Assembly (NCBI RefSeq): GCF_019890935.1
Contig: NZ_CP082333.1
Location: forward strand, 2,754,001-2,818,000
Length of the DNA: 64,000 nucleotides
Reading direction: 5' to 3'
Origin: Exiguobacterium acetylicum
GTDB lineage: Bacteria > Bacillota > Bacilli > Exiguobacteriales > Exiguobacteriaceae
Translations under genes and position numbers: made by a program
In this document: in pieces, positions 26,590 through 35,559 of the stretch
How positions within the stretch are numbered: the stretch's first letter is position 1
How the letters are laid out: each line of letters starts with the position of its first letter
The notes under the pieces: generated by a model
The model's database searches: none
What the model was told of the DNA's origin: nothing
What the model saw: only the letters and a program-made list of their open reading frames with translations

Positions 26590-27203
26590 CTCTTAGTATT
26601 GATATTTTGTTTAAGAGAAGGACCCCCTTCAGATACTCCTTCACTTTTTATTACACTTATTGCCGTTGAAAAAATACACTTACAGTCTACCCAAAAATTT
26701 ATATTTTTCATGTACTCACCATCTAATTTTGCTTTTGAGTAAATATCTAATTCATCTCGTCCACTTATTTGTGCCCAGCCAGTTAGACCTGGTAGTGTAT
26801 TGTTTGCACCGTACTTATCTCGTTCATCAATCAAATCAAATTGATTCCACAATGCCGGTCTTGGTCCAACAAAACTCATCTCACCTTTAATAATATTAAA
26901 TAGTTGAGGTAACTCATCTAAACTTGTTTTACGTAGTACTTTACCAACGCGTGTGATGTAGACATCTGGATCAGCCAGCAAATGGGTAGGCATATCTTTT
27001 GGTGTTTCAATATACATTGTCCGGAACTTTAAAATATTAAAGTGACTTTTATTTAAGCCCACCCGCTTTTGCTTGAAAAAAATAGGTCCCTTTGATTCAA
27101 GTTTGATCGCTACCATAATTAAAAAAAATACTGGAATTAATATGATACACGTTATTAATGCCAACATAAATCCTAACAACCGCTTAAACATCATATAACT
27201 CAT
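26586..27203 (-). CDS. initiating sugar-phosphate transferase (WcaJ/EpsL-like)
   Basis: 205 residues; ATG 27203 with AAGGAG 9 bases upstream. One N-terminal membrane segment (LLGFMLALITCIILIPVFFL), then the bacterial sugar transferase core: FFKQKRVGLN, FNILKFRTM, RVGKVLRKTSLDELPQLFNIIKGEMSFVGPRPAL in parts, and LPGLTGWAQISGRDELD. It is the short form without the extra membrane domain of WbaP. It moves a sugar-1-phosphate onto undecaprenyl phosphate to start the repeat unit. Confidence 0.9.
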   Translation of the reverse strand: MSYMMFKRLLGFMLALITCIILIPVFFLIMVAIKLESKGPIFFKQKRVGLNKSHFNILKFRTMYIETPKDMPTHLLADPDVYITRVGKVLRKTSLDELPQLFNIIKGEMSFVGPRPALWNQFDLIDERDKYGANNTLPGLTGWAQISGRDELDIYSKAKLDGEYMKNINFWVDCKCIFSTAISVIKSEGVSEGGPSLKQNINTKR

Positions 27204-27222
27204 CCACTTTAGCTCCTTATGT

Positions 27223-29073
27223 CTATACCAATTTTTGTTTTACAATGGCTACATCGTTTGCAATGTCGAGTAAGATATTTCGTAACTGCACCGGATTGAG
27301 CTGATTATTTTCAACCATTCGCAAAATTTCTTCAATCGGTTCTGCTTGTTTCGTTCGACCTACGAAAATCTTCGGATAAATCGCTTCTGGATCGACTTCT
27401 CCGTCTTTTAGTAACTCTTCGTACATCTTTTCTCCTGGTCGAATGCCCGAAAATACAATTGGCATCTCATCTTCTGTGAAGCCACTCAACTCAATCATAT
27501 TTTTCGCAAGATCAACGATTTTAACAGGTTCCCCCATATCGAGAACAAAGACTTCGCCACCGTCAGCTAAAATACCCGCTTGGATGACCAAACGACTTGC
27601 TTCTGGAATCGTCATGAAGAATCGAGTCATCTCTGGATGAGTGACTGTTACAGGTCCACCCGCTTCGATTTGTGATTTAAAGAGTGGGATGACCGATCCC
27701 CGACTACCAAGAACGTTACCAAAACGAACTACTGCGAACTTCGTCCGACTCCGTTTCCCTAGATCCTGGATAATCATCTCGGCAATACGTTTCGTTGAAC
27801 CCATGACGTTCGTCGGGTTGACTGCTTTATCCGTCGAGATCATTACGAACCGCTCAACCTCATGACGATCAGCTACCTCCGCTACATTTTTTGTACCATA
27901 AACATTATTTTTCACAGACTCGTATGGATTTGCTTCCATTAAAGGAACGTGTTTATGAGCTGCTGCGTGGAAGACGACATCCGGACGATATTGTGCAAAC
28001 ACTTCTTCAAGTCGCATCCGATCTTGTACATCCGCGATAACAGGAATCAAATTGATTGCTGTCTGTAAACCACGTAGTTCTCGTTCAATTAAATAGATAC
28101 TATTCTCACCATGACCGAGTAGTAACAATGTCGTAGGATTGAACTGAATGATTTGGCGACAGATTTCTGATCCAATCGACCCGCCAGCTCCTGTGACGAG
28201 AACCGTCCGTCTCTCAATCTCACTACGAATTCCTGAGATATTCAGTTCGACTGCTTCTCGCCCGAGCAAGTCTTCAATTGAGACATCTCGAATCGCATTA
28301 ACCGAGATTTTTCCAGTCACGAGTTCTTCAATCATTGGTAACGTCTGGACGTTTTTACAAAGTGTCTTCGCTTCTGTTATTAATTCAATTCGTCGTTGTT
28401 GCGACAACGATGGAATCGCTAAAACGATTGCTTCGATTTTATATCGTTCGATGACGGCTTTTAGATCTTCCGTCGTACCTGCGACTTCAAGTCCTTGAAT
28501 CACAAAGTGCATATGCTTCGGATCGTCATCAATGAATGCTACTGGCTTCAATTCGTGAAATGGTGATGCATAGAGTTGACGAACCAATGCTCGCCCAGCA
28601 CGCCCTGCTCCGATGACCAACGTTCGCTTACGCGATTTGATCATGCGCCTTGGTAGAGCATACTTCCGCCAGTGCTGACCAATCCCAAGTAGACGTAATC
28701 CGACTCGAATCGCTCCGAGTAACAATAATGAAATACAAAAACTTAATAGCGTGATACGTTCTAAAACTTGTCCGAAGAATAGAACTTGATACACTATTAA
28801 GCCGATTGAGCTCAACGCAAGGGACAATGACAACGTCATGGCCTCTTGCACACTCGCATATTTCCAATTGACACGATATAACTTCATTAAGAAAGCCAGC
28901 GTGATGAAGAGTAAAGCAAATACTGCAGCGGACTGAACTAGTGCACGACTGTCAATCAATGAAAATAATTCCTTCGGATACAAGAAAAAATATGTAAAGC
29001 TCATTGCTACAATCAATGCGAACGCATCCATACATGCTAATAAAAAGGTCCGATAGTAATAGTACTTCTTCAA
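27223..29073 (-). CDS. membrane UDP-GlcNAc 4,6-dehydratase-type protein (CapD/EpsC/PglF family)
   Basis: 616 residues. The start is taken as TTG 29073, 8 bases after AAAGGAG; the longer frame begins at TTG 29091 before that site. Four N-terminal membrane helices (about 10-120), a first Rossmann CoA-binding-like domain (VIGAGRAGRALVRQL, about 160), then the dehydratase with VTGAGGSIGSEICRQ (about 290), VFHAAAHKHVPLME and STDKAVNPTNVMGSTKR in parts. In this family the active-site Tyr is replaced, here by Met in VMGSTK, as in CapD and FlaA1 relatives. It would make a 4-keto-6-deoxy sugar nucleotide for the polymer. The neighbours are galU and the initiating transferase. Confidence 0.9.
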   Translation of the reverse strand: MKKYYYYRTFLLACMDAFALIVAMSFTYFFLYPKELFSLIDSRALVQSAAVFALLFITLAFLMKLYRVNWKYASVQEAMTLSLSLALSSIGLIVYQVLFFGQVLERITLLSFCISLLLLGAIRVGLRLLGIGQHWRKYALPRRMIKSRKRTLVIGAGRAGRALVRQLYASPFHELKPVAFIDDDPKHMHFVIQGLEVAGTTEDLKAVIERYKIEAIVLAIPSLSQQRRIELITEAKTLCKNVQTLPMIEELVTGKISVNAIRDVSIEDLLGREAVELNISGIRSEIERRTVLVTGAGGSIGSEICRQIIQFNPTTLLLLGHGENSIYLIERELRGLQTAINLIPVIADVQDRMRLEEVFAQYRPDVVFHAAAHKHVPLMEANPYESVKNNVYGTKNVAEVADRHEVERFVMISTDKAVNPTNVMGSTKRIAEMIIQDLGKRSRTKFAVVRFGNVLGSRGSVIPLFKSQIEAGGPVTVTHPEMTRFFMTIPEASRLVIQAGILADGGEVFVLDMGEPVKIVDLAKNMIELSGFTEDEMPIVFSGIRPGEKMYEELLKDGEVDPEAIYPKIFVGRTKQAEPIEEILRMVENNQLNPVQLRNILLDIANDVAIVKQKLV

Positions 29074-29113
29074 GAGGACAACTCCTTTCAACTAATATTT
29101 AAAATGCTATTTT

Positions 29114-30001
29114 TTAAACAAGCGATTGTTCTTTATGAGCTTCAAGTAGCTCTTGCATGATTTCTGCGACGTCTTGACCTAAATCTTTACGATTCAATGC
29201 AAACTCAAGTGTTGTCCGAATGAATCCTAGTTTTTCACCGACATCATACCGTTTACCATCAAACTCGTAGGCAAAGACACGTTGCATCTCGTTGAGTCGT
29301 GTAATCGCATCCGTCAATTGAATTTCGCCACCTGAGCCGACCTGTTGTGTTTCGAGATACTTAAAGATTTCTGGTGTGAGTAGATAACGTCCTAAGATCG
29401 CTAAGTTCGATGGTGCAGTTCCCGGTGCTGGCTTCTCAACGAATGATTTTACCTTATGTAATTGTTCTGAGATGCTCGTACTTGGATCAACGATGCCGTA
29501 ACGATTCGTATCTTTTTCCGGAACTGGCTGTACACCGATGATTGAACTATTCGTGATTTCATATTGCTCGATTAATTGTCGTGTACACGGTATGTCTGCT
29601 TGAACGATATCATCACCCAGCATGACGACGAATGGTTCGTTCCCGATAAATGCTTTTGCTTGAAGAATCGCATCCCCTAAACCTTTGGGTTTCGATTGAC
29701 GAATGAAGTGGATATTGATATTCGTCGTTGCTTCAACAAGATATAACAATTCCGATTTATTTTTTGAAATCAGGTTTGCCTCGAGCTCTGGTACAGAATC
29801 AAAATGATCTTCGATCGCACGTTTCCCTTTACCGGTGATGATTAAGATATCTTCAATTCCTGATTCAATTGCTTCTTCAATGATGTATTGAATCGTCGGT
29901 TTATCGACGATTGGTAACATTTCCTTTGGCATCGCTTTTGTCGCCGGTAAAAAACGTGTACCAAGACCTGCTGCTGGAATGACTGCTTTTTTTACTCTCA
30001 T
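29114..30001 (-). CDS. galU: UTP-glucose-1-phosphate uridylyltransferase
   Basis: 295 residues from ATG 30001; upstream GAGGAG is 11 bases away (an in-frame TTG at 30031 precedes it). The N-terminal nucleotidyltransferase signature [25 protein letters not shown] is complete apart from spacing, shown in two pieces: [15 protein letters not shown] and [19 protein letters not shown] and [15 protein letters not shown] follow. It makes UDP-glucose, the substrate of both Ugd enzymes in the window. It is the first gene after an internal terminator and has its own promoter and a perfect cre site. Confidence 0.93.
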   Translation of the reverse strand: MRVKKAVIPAAGLGTRFLPATKAMPKEMLPIVDKPTIQYIIEEAIESGIEDILIITGKGKRAIEDHFDSVPELEANLISKNKSELLYLVEATTNINIHFIRQSKPKGLGDAILQAKAFIGNEPFVVMLGDDIVQADIPCTRQLIEQYEITNSSIIGVQPVPEKDTNRYGIVDPSTSISEQLHKVKSFVEKPAPGTAPSNLAILGRYLLTPEIFKYLETQQVGSGGEIQLTDAITRLNEMQRVFAYEFDGKRYDVGEKLGFIRTTLEFALNRKDLGQDVAEIMQELLEAHKEQSLV

Positions 30002-30060
30002 TACGAAATACACTCCTCTATCAAGTTTCAAGATGGCAAATTATATTTTTCATTCCATTC

Positions 30061-30089
30061 TTTATGTAAAATACAATACCATATGACAA
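30061..30089 (-). promoter_or_regulatory. sigma-A promoter of galU and downstream genes
   Basis: Minus strand TTGTCA (30089-30084), 17-base spacer, CATAAA (30066-30061). It is placed between the terminator at 30146-30171 and the galU start. Confidence 0.5.
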
Positions 30090-30124
30090 GCATCATTTTC
30101 CATAAAGTTTTCCATAATTTAATA

Positions 30125-30139
30125 ATGTAAGCGTTAACA
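30125..30139. promoter_or_regulatory. cre site (CcpA) upstream of galU
   Basis: ATGTAAGCGTTAACA fits the cre consensus WTGNAANCGNWNNCA at every fixed position. Its centre is about 78 bp upstream of the predicted galU start site, so CcpA could activate here rather than block. Confidence 0.65.
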
Positions 30140-30145
30140 TAGAAA

Positions 30146-30171
30146 AAAGAGAGTGCGAATTCACTCTCTTT
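30146..30171 (-). terminator. terminator after cpsB, inside the cluster
   Basis: Perfect stem AAAGAGAGTG/CACTCTCTTT with a run of T on the minus strand. It splits the cluster into a short regulatory operon and the long synthesis operon, perhaps leaky. Confidence 0.8.
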
Positions 30172-30192
30172 CCCTTACCTTGACAAAAAATG

Positions 30193-30957
30193 TTACACCC
30201 ATTGCCCCTTCCAATTCTTCTCGACAGGACTCGGTGGATTGATTGTCACGAGTTGGTTCAAGAGAACGGCTTCATTATTTTCATAAATTTCATCGATCAA
30301 CCAATCTTCGAACGTTTTCTCAAGCACTCGTTCGCATTGCTTCCAGTAGAATGGGCGTTTCTCGAGATGATGTGCATCACTTGCAATGAGATGGGCTAAA
30401 CCGTTTTCAAGCAAAGCGATTGCGAACCGCTGGACATCCTTTCCGTATTTCCCGATTAAACTGGCACATGTCACCTGACTAATCGCACCGTTTGAAATCA
30501 ATTCAAACAGCAATGACGGATTTTGAATGATTGCCTTATTTTTTTCCGGATGGGCGACGATTGGAATATAGCCATCGGAAATCAATTCAGCGAAGACTTG
30601 ACGTGCGTAAGACGGAATCCCACTTGACGGAAACTCGATTAAAATATAACGTGACTCGTTGAGTGTCAGTGCTTGTCCTGCTTCTAACGCTTGCATCAAC
30701 TCACCAATCAAACGAATCTCATGACCTGGATAAACGATTAGTGGAATATCACGTTGCTTCAACAAAACATTGAACTCGTTGACCGTCAGTTTCACATCGA
30801 CATCTTCCGTTTCGAATTGTGGATGATAAAGATGGGGTGTCGCGATAATCCGCGACACTCCCTCTTCAGCGGCTTGTTCAGCTAACTGTAAGGCATGTTC
30901 GACACTAGCCGGACCGTCATCGACGAGCGGCAAGATATGACAATGGATATCAACCAT
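30193..30957 (-). CDS. cpsB: capsule tyrosine-protein phosphatase (PHP family, CpsB/YwqE-like)
   Basis: 255 residues; ATG 30957 with GAAGGAG 6 bases upstream. PHP metal motifs are present: MVDIHCHILPLVDDGP (residues 1-16), IIATPHLYHP (about 43), PGHEIRL, FPSSGIPSY, IVAHPEKNKA (about 133) and LIASDAHHLEKR (about 194). These manganese enzymes remove phosphate from the Tyr cluster of the partner kinase CpsD, which is encoded just upstream (11 bp). It controls chain length and export of the polysaccharide. Confidence 0.92.
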   Translation of the reverse strand: MVDIHCHILPLVDDGPASVEHALQLAEQAAEEGVSRIIATPHLYHPQFETEDVDVKLTVNEFNVLLKQRDIPLIVYPGHEIRLIGELMQALEAGQALTLNESRYILIEFPSSGIPSYARQVFAELISDGYIPIVAHPEKNKAIIQNPSLLFELISNGAISQVTCASLIGKYGKDVQRFAIALLENGLAHLIASDAHHLEKRPFYWKQCERVLEKTFEDWLIDEIYENNEAVLLNQLVTINPPSPVEKNWKGQWV

Positions 30958-30968
30958 GTAGATCTCCT

Positions 30969-31664
30969 TCACTCATAGGAATAGTAGTATTGATATGCTG
31001 AATCATCCGTTAGTTCACGACGGTTCAAGACGACACCGAGGATTTTTGCCTCCGCCAGTTCAAGTTGTTCTTTTGCTTTCAAGACCCGTTGACGATCGGA
31101 TGTCGTACAACCAACGACTAAGACGACGCCATCAGTTAATTTCGAAGTAATCCGACTATCGGCTACTTGTAATAATGGTGGTGCGTCAAAGATGATGACG
31201 TCGAATTCTTCACGGAGTTGTGCCACAAGATGCTCCATCGCACGCGACGATAAGAGTTCCGCTGGGTTCGGTGGAATCGGACCCGCCGTCAAAATTGATA
31301 AGTTATCAACTTTAGTTGGTAAGATGGCTTTTTCTTTTTCCGCTTGGCGTGTCAACAAACTTGAAAGTCCAAGCCCATTCGCTACACGGAAAGTATAGTG
31401 GACCGTCGGACGACGCATGTCCGTGTCAATAATCAAAACTTTCTTACCTTGTTGAGCATAAGCAACTGCTAAGTTCGAAGATGTCGTCGATTTCCCTTCA
31501 CCTTGTGTTGCTGAAGTAACGAGAATCGCTTGAATCTCACGATCGACGGCCATAAATTCAATATTCGTCCGGATTGTGCGGTACTGCTCAGCGACAGGTG
31601 ACTTAGGTTGCGTGACTGTAATCAGCTTTCTTGCATCTTTATTCATCTTACTCTTCTTAGCCAT
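30969..31664 (-). CDS. cpsD: bacterial tyrosine kinase (CpsD/YwqD-like)
   Basis: 232 residues from ATG 31664, which overlaps the CpsC stop by 8 bp; a longer frame to 31832 lies inside cpsC and is a shadow. Walker A SATQGEGKSTTSSNLA (about 52), Walker A' VLIIDTDMRRP, Walker B DVIIFDAPPLL (about 155) and the C-terminal Tyr cluster YQYYYSYE. The kinase autophosphorylates this cluster and needs the cytosolic end of CpsC for activity. It regulates polysaccharide assembly together with the phosphatase downstream. Confidence 0.93.
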   Translation of the reverse strand: MAKKSKMNKDARKLITVTQPKSPVAEQYRTIRTNIEFMAVDREIQAILVTSATQGEGKSTTSSNLAVAYAQQGKKVLIIDTDMRRPTVHYTFRVANGLGLSSLLTRQAEKEKAILPTKVDNLSILTAGPIPPNPAELLSSRAMEHLVAQLREEFDVIIFDAPPLLQVADSRITSKLTDGVVLVVGCTTSDRQRVLKAKEQLELAEAKILGVVLNRRELTDDSAYQYYYSYE

Positions 31665-32388
31665 GTTGTTGGACCGCCTCTCGTTTTGCTGCTTTTGACG
31701 ATGACTTGAATACTTTGCTATCAATGTCCGGGATACTACCAAGAACCGGAAGATCAAGAATCTGTTGGACTTGATCTTCTGTCCGGATGCGACGGTCGAG
31801 TACTTCACGTAAGAACGCAAGACCGACACCAAGTAAGAATCCGACGACTGCTGCGATTGCTGTGTTTAATAAGATGTTTGGACTGATGGGTGACGTCGGG
31901 ATACTGGACGTTGATAAGACTTTAACGTTATCTACGCTCATTAATTCTTGGACATCCGCACTAAAGATTTCTGCAATCGAATTTGCTAAGTTCGATGCGA
32001 GTGCTGCGTCCGTATTTTGAACAGAAACATTAATGACCTGTGAATTTTGTTCACTTTCAACAGTGACCATATCGTTTAGTGATTTAATACTTGTTGGTGC
32101 ATTCGCTACTTCTTTTTGAACCTGTTCTAAAATCGCTGGGCTCTTGATGATGACTCGGTATGTATTAACCAATGTGACAGATGACTGAACTTGTGATGCA
32201 TCGATGACTTGATTTTCTTGCTTGTTTGGTGTGACGAGAATTTGAGTTCCTGCTTGATACGTTGGTTTAATTAAAAAGCTACTGACGGCAAATGAGATGA
32301 GAGCGGCGACAATCGTCAACGCCAAGATGCGCCAGAACGATTTACGTAAAATCGAAAATAATTCCTGTAAGCTAATCGTTTCATTCAT
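31657..32388 (-). CDS. cpsC: polysaccharide co-polymerase / kinase activator (CpsC/YwqC-like)
   Basis: 243 residues. Two membrane helices (about 20-40 and 175-195) enclose an outer Wzz-type domain (QILVTPNKQENQVIDASQ, TLVNTYRVIIKSPAIL, VSVQNTDAALASNLAN); the second helix is preceded by the proline-rich STSSIPTSPISP, the Wzz hallmark. The cytosolic tail (from about 196) should bind and activate CpsD. It is the first gene of the cluster with AAAGGAG 12 bases upstream. Confidence 0.9.
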   Translation of the reverse strand: MNETISLQELFSILRKSFWRILALTIVAALISFAVSSFLIKPTYQAGTQILVTPNKQENQVIDASQVQSSVTLVNTYRVIIKSPAILEQVQKEVANAPTSIKSLNDMVTVESEQNSQVINVSVQNTDAALASNLANSIAEIFSADVQELMSVDNVKVLSTSSIPTSPISPNILLNTAIAAVVGFLLGVGLAFLREVLDRRIRTEDQVQQILDLPVLGSIPDIDSKVFKSSSKAAKREAVQQHG

Positions 32389-32447
32389 GGTCTAATTATT
32401 CTCCTTTATTTGTCTAATTCAGTGACTTCCTACATCAACTAGGACTC

Positions 32448-32456
32448 AGTATAACA
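32448..32456 (-). promoter_or_regulatory. extended -10 promoter of the cpsCDB operon
   Basis: Minus strand TGTTATACT (TG at 32456-32455, TATACT at 32453-32448). No good -35 is visible, as is common with an extended -10. The predicted start is about 50 bp before cpsC. Confidence 0.5.
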
Positions 32457-32586
32457 AATATTTGGGAAATGGTTGATGTTTTTTTAGGAAATGTCATACG
32501 TTTATTGAAAAACATTGCGTATAATAAAAGATGAATTGTTACTTTTTACATTCATTTCCGTATCTCGACATAGGAGGAATTTCTTT

Positions 32587-33738
32587 ATGCATCGCTCGTT
32601 ACAAGCGCTTCAATTCTATACATCCCACTCGAAAGAGGACATCGCACGACTTCATGAACGGATTCGTTCGAATCTTGCTTCGACGGAATCCTTGACGGAT
32701 ACGATGATCCGAATCACCGGGCACCCCCCACTAATTCCATATGATGAAGACACCGTAACAGTCGACGAATGGAATGCATTCCTCGCCGGAAAACATCATG
32801 AAGCGTTAGCTGATTTTTACGGTACATTGGTCGCACGCCCGATTCTCGATGAAGATGGACCGCTTCCGGATAAGGAAGAAGAACCATTACCGACACTTTC
32901 ACGCAGTCATCGCGAACCGGAACCAAAACGGCGAAAAAAAGTGAAAGAAATTAAGCATGCTGGAGTAAAACGACCATTACCTTGGGGTTGGATCGCGCTG
33001 TTGATCCTTTGTTTCTTACTTGGAGCCAGTGGAACCTATGTTTACTCGACGTACTTCGCAGGTTCTGCAGATACGACACCAAAAGCCACTGTCGAAAAGC
33101 CGATCACAGTTGAGAAAACAAAGGAAAAGAAACCAAAAGCAGCAGAAGAGACTGCCGCTGTTGATGATGTATTGTATGTTAAAACACGCTCAAGCAATAT
33201 CTATCGAGAAGAAGCGATGACGACATTACTTTATGAAGCAGACTTCGGTGACGGGTATCGTATCGTCAAGAAAACAGACGGTGTAACCGAAATTGAATTA
33301 TCCGATGATTTAACAGGATTTATCAAAACGTCCGATACGACAAAACGACTTGAAGGTGAACCGCTTGCTGACGAGACACTCTTAACGTGGGCGAATGATA
33401 ACCTCGATACGAGTTTTGTGACCGGCACCCTCATTGACCTTATCGGCAAAAGTAGTGAAGAACTGAATAGTCTTTATGGACCAGCCGATCGGACTTTCAA
33501 TGATGAATTGCATGACTACCTATTTTACGGAAAGCACTTCTTTGTCTTGAAGGACAACAAAGTCATCGCTATTGACTGGACGGAGACGACTATTACCAAT
33601 GAGCAATTAGCCTCACTCGCTCCACTTCAACTCGAAACAGAATCGACAGGGCTCGTCACGAGTAACTCCTATCGTCTTCAACGTTTTGCCAAAGAGGGGA
33701 CGATCAGCCGGATTCGTCTAGCTGAACAATCGTTCTAA
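32587..33738 (+). CDS. single-pass membrane protein with SH3-like outer part, unknown function
   Basis: 383 residues; ATG 32587 follows TAGGAGGAATTTCTTT (an in-frame start at 32515 has no site). Residues 1-135 are cytosolic and acidic then basic (RSHREPEPKRRKKVKE), one membrane helix about 142-162 (WGWIALLILCFLLGASGTY), a Lys/Glu/Thr linker, and an outer region from about 205 whose start (DVLYVKTRSSNIYREEAM) resembles a bacterial SH3 fold. The segment LIDLIGKSSEELNSLYGPAD looks like a SmpA-type module. It is divergent from the capsule operon and has its own terminator. It may monitor the envelope (inference). Confidence 0.6.
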   Translation: MHRSLQALQFYTSHSKEDIARLHERIRSNLASTESLTDTMIRITGHPPLIPYDEDTVTVDEWNAFLAGKHHEALADFYGTLVARPILDEDGPLPDKEEEPLPTLSRSHREPEPKRRKKVKEIKHAGVKRPLPWGWIALLILCFLLGASGTYVYSTYFAGSADTTPKATVEKPITVEKTKEKKPKAAEETAAVDDVLYVKTRSSNIYREEAMTTLLYEADFGDGYRIVKKTDGVTEIELSDDLTGFIKTSDTTKRLEGEPLADETLLTWANDNLDTSFVTGTLIDLIGKSSEELNSLYGPADRTFNDELHDYLFYGKHFFVLKDNKVIAIDWTETTITNEQLASLAPLQLETESTGLVTSNSYRLQRFAKEGTISRIRLAEQSF

Positions 33739-33739
33739 A

Positions 33740-33773
33740 AAAAGCACCGAATCCTAACGGATTCGGTGCTTTT
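33740..33773. terminator. bidirectional terminator
   Basis: A perfect 15-bp stem AAAAGCACCGAATCC/GGATTCGGTGCTTTT with T on one side and A on the other, between converging genes. Confidence 0.9.
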
Positions 33774-33775
33774 AT

Positions 33776-34702
33776 TCATTCCATATCGAGTGAATAGCGT
33801 AATGCCGTTTGTGTTTCTTTCAGTGAATCTTCTGTCGGGTGCCAGTAATAGATTCCGTCGCCTTCTTTTCCACCCGTTCCTTCGAGTTTCAAGTTCTTCT
33901 GGTTACGGAAGGCATCCATGTAATCAAATGCTAAAGTACGCATCGGTTTGAACGAGACATTTGTTTGTGCATTTTTGCCAACTACATCCATGATGGCATT
34001 GAAGTTACTGACTGAAACGTTGGACGACAATTTATTCGCGACTTGAGCGATGACTTCTCGCTGACGCATCTGACGACCAAAGTCACCACGTGGATCTTCA
34101 TAACGCATCCGTGTGAACTTTAACGCTGATTCCCCATCTAAGTTGACTTTACCAACTGGGAAATGTGTTCCACTGACCGTAAAGTCGATATCGTTATTGA
34201 CCGTTACACCACCGACTGCATCAACGAGAGACGTGAATCCTTCCATGTTAATTTCTGCATAGTAGTTGATTGGGATATCGAGGAATTTCTCGACCGTCTT
34301 GATTGCCATCTCTGGTCCACCGAATGAATAGGCATGGTTGATTTTATCATTTGTTCCCTTACCGACGATATCAACCTTCGTGTCCCGAGGAATACTGATC
34401 AACCGACTTTCGTTTCGTGTCGGGTTCAGTGTCATGACCATGATCGAGTCACTACGCCCCCGCTCTCCTGGTCGTTGGTCGACACCAAGTAATAGTACGG
34501 AAACCGGCTTTTGTTCTTCGACGACTTTATCTCCCGTATTCTTGACTGGCGACTGAATTTTTTTGACCGTCTGGTCGACTTGATAGTATGTATAGCCGAT
34601 GAATCCGCCGACACCGACGACGAGGACAAGTGCAATCAATAGCATAATTTTCAGTGGCGTCCATCGTTTCTTCACCTTACGTCTTTTTTTGATTCGTTCC
34701 AA
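33776..34702 (-). CDS. LytR-CpsA-Psr (LCP) family glycopolymer ligase
   Basis: 308 residues from TTG 34702 (AGAAGGGA 10 bases upstream; no ATG in frame). Basic N-terminus, one membrane helix (about 18-42), then the LCP domain: VLLLGVDQRPGERGRSDSIM, ISIPRDTKVDI, NKLSSN and the Arg-rich FTRMRYEDPRGDFGRQMRQ. These enzymes transfer wall teichoic acid or capsule from the lipid carrier to peptidoglycan. Placed near the capsule cluster, it may attach its polymer, although TagTUV-like housekeeping ligases look the same. Confidence 0.9.
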   Translation of the reverse strand: MERIKKRRKVKKRWTPLKIMLLIALVLVVGVGGFIGYTYYQVDQTVKKIQSPVKNTGDKVVEEQKPVSVLLLGVDQRPGERGRSDSIMVMTLNPTRNESRLISIPRDTKVDIVGKGTNDKINHAYSFGGPEMAIKTVEKFLDIPINYYAEINMEGFTSLVDAVGGVTVNNDIDFTVSGTHFPVGKVNLDGESALKFTRMRYEDPRGDFGRQMRQREVIAQVANKLSSNVSVSNFNAIMDVVGKNAQTNVSFKPMRTLAFDYMDAFRNQKNLKLEGTGGKEGDGIYYWHPTEDSLKETQTALRYSLDME

Positions 34703-34824
34703 CTGCGTCCATTCCCTTCTGTGTTTTGGCTCTCATTAATATCGGTTATGCATGAAAAAACTTACAGTCCGAGTATAACGAAATTTGAGCGTGATTTGTC
34801 AATAACGGGAAAAGATGAAAAAAA

Positions 34825-34847
34825 GAGCCTATCGTTCAGATAAGCTC
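34825..34847 (-). terminator. terminator of the subtilase/five-paralogue operon
   Basis: Stem GAGC.TATC/GATA.GCTC with a T run on the minus strand, 10 bp after the last paralogue. Confidence 0.65.
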
Positions 34848-34856
34848 CTTCGTTCA

Positions 34857-35543
34857 TTAGAGTGACGTTTGACTACCTACTGTATAGGTTTTCTTCTCAT
34901 AATCATAGTTCATGATGACAAGTTTACGCTGTGTTGTCGAAGTCGGGAACACGTATGTTTTCGAGAGTGCTTTGATTCCGAGTCCATAGTCTAGTTCTTG
35001 TTTCGTTTGAATCGATGTCCAGTCGATTGAATCCACTCCTGTCCACTCACCCAAACCAGTTCCAGATAATACTGCATCCAATTGCTTTTCGGTCATGCCC
35101 GTCTTTATTTTCTTTCCTTTGAGCAGTTTCATCTTACTTTCACGCGCACCTGAGTAACTATCTGCACGATAAAGATCTAGCGATTTCCCTGTCAAACGAT
35201 AAATCGAACTGTTCTTTTTCGTCATGAACTGAAAAACAGATATATTCGTAAAGTTCTTTTCATCAGAGAACGCATATGTCGTCGTTTTTTGACCTTGAGA
35301 TACGGTCGTAAATTCCGCTTTTTTCTTCAGTACCGTCGAACCGCTCTTTTTCGTCAGCTGCTTCTTATATTCTTTCCCATAGATGACTTTTGCCGCTTGC
35401 TCAATTGTCATCCCCGCTTTTAATGCTGTGTAACGGTCGGTTACTTTCGTTTCGTCTTTCGTCGCCGCAGATGCTGCGCCTCCGAATAAAGTCGTTCCTG
35501 CGATTACTGTTGCTACTGCAACTTTCGTAAATGTCGTTTTCAT
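34857..35543 (-). CDS. secreted two-module protein, paralogue 5 (SmpA/BLIP-like)
   Basis: 228 residues from ATG 35543 (AAAGGGGATAGGAAC before it). Signal peptide MKTTFTKVAVATVIAGTTLF, cleavage near AASA-ATK. Module 1 begins YTALKAGMTIEQAAKVIYG and module 2 KKIKTGMTEKQLDAVLSG; each is a helix-turn followed by beta strands, the layout of SmpA/OmlA and beta-lactamase-inhibitor-like (BLIP) domains. The fold is assigned only from the repeated GMT..Q pattern. It is the last gene of the array and starts 16 bp after the previous stop. Proteins of this fold often bind other proteins, so a role with the subtilase at the head of the operon is plausible. Confidence 0.7.
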   Translation of the reverse strand: MKTTFTKVAVATVIAGTTLFGGAASAATKDETKVTDRYTALKAGMTIEQAAKVIYGKEYKKQLTKKSGSTVLKKKAEFTTVSQGQKTTTYAFSDEKNFTNISVFQFMTKKNSSIYRLTGKSLDLYRADSYSGARESKMKLLKGKKIKTGMTEKQLDAVLSGTGLGEWTGVDSIDWTSIQTKQELDYGLGIKALSKTYVFPTSTTQRKLVIMNYDYEKKTYTVGSQTSL

Positions 35544-35559
35544 GTTCCTATCCCCTTTA

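Noticed and set aside
31665-31832. N-terminal extension of the tyrosine kinase gene
   Set aside because: It lies wholly inside cpsC in another frame. ATG 31664 with an upstream site and the usual MNKDARKL-type start fits the family.
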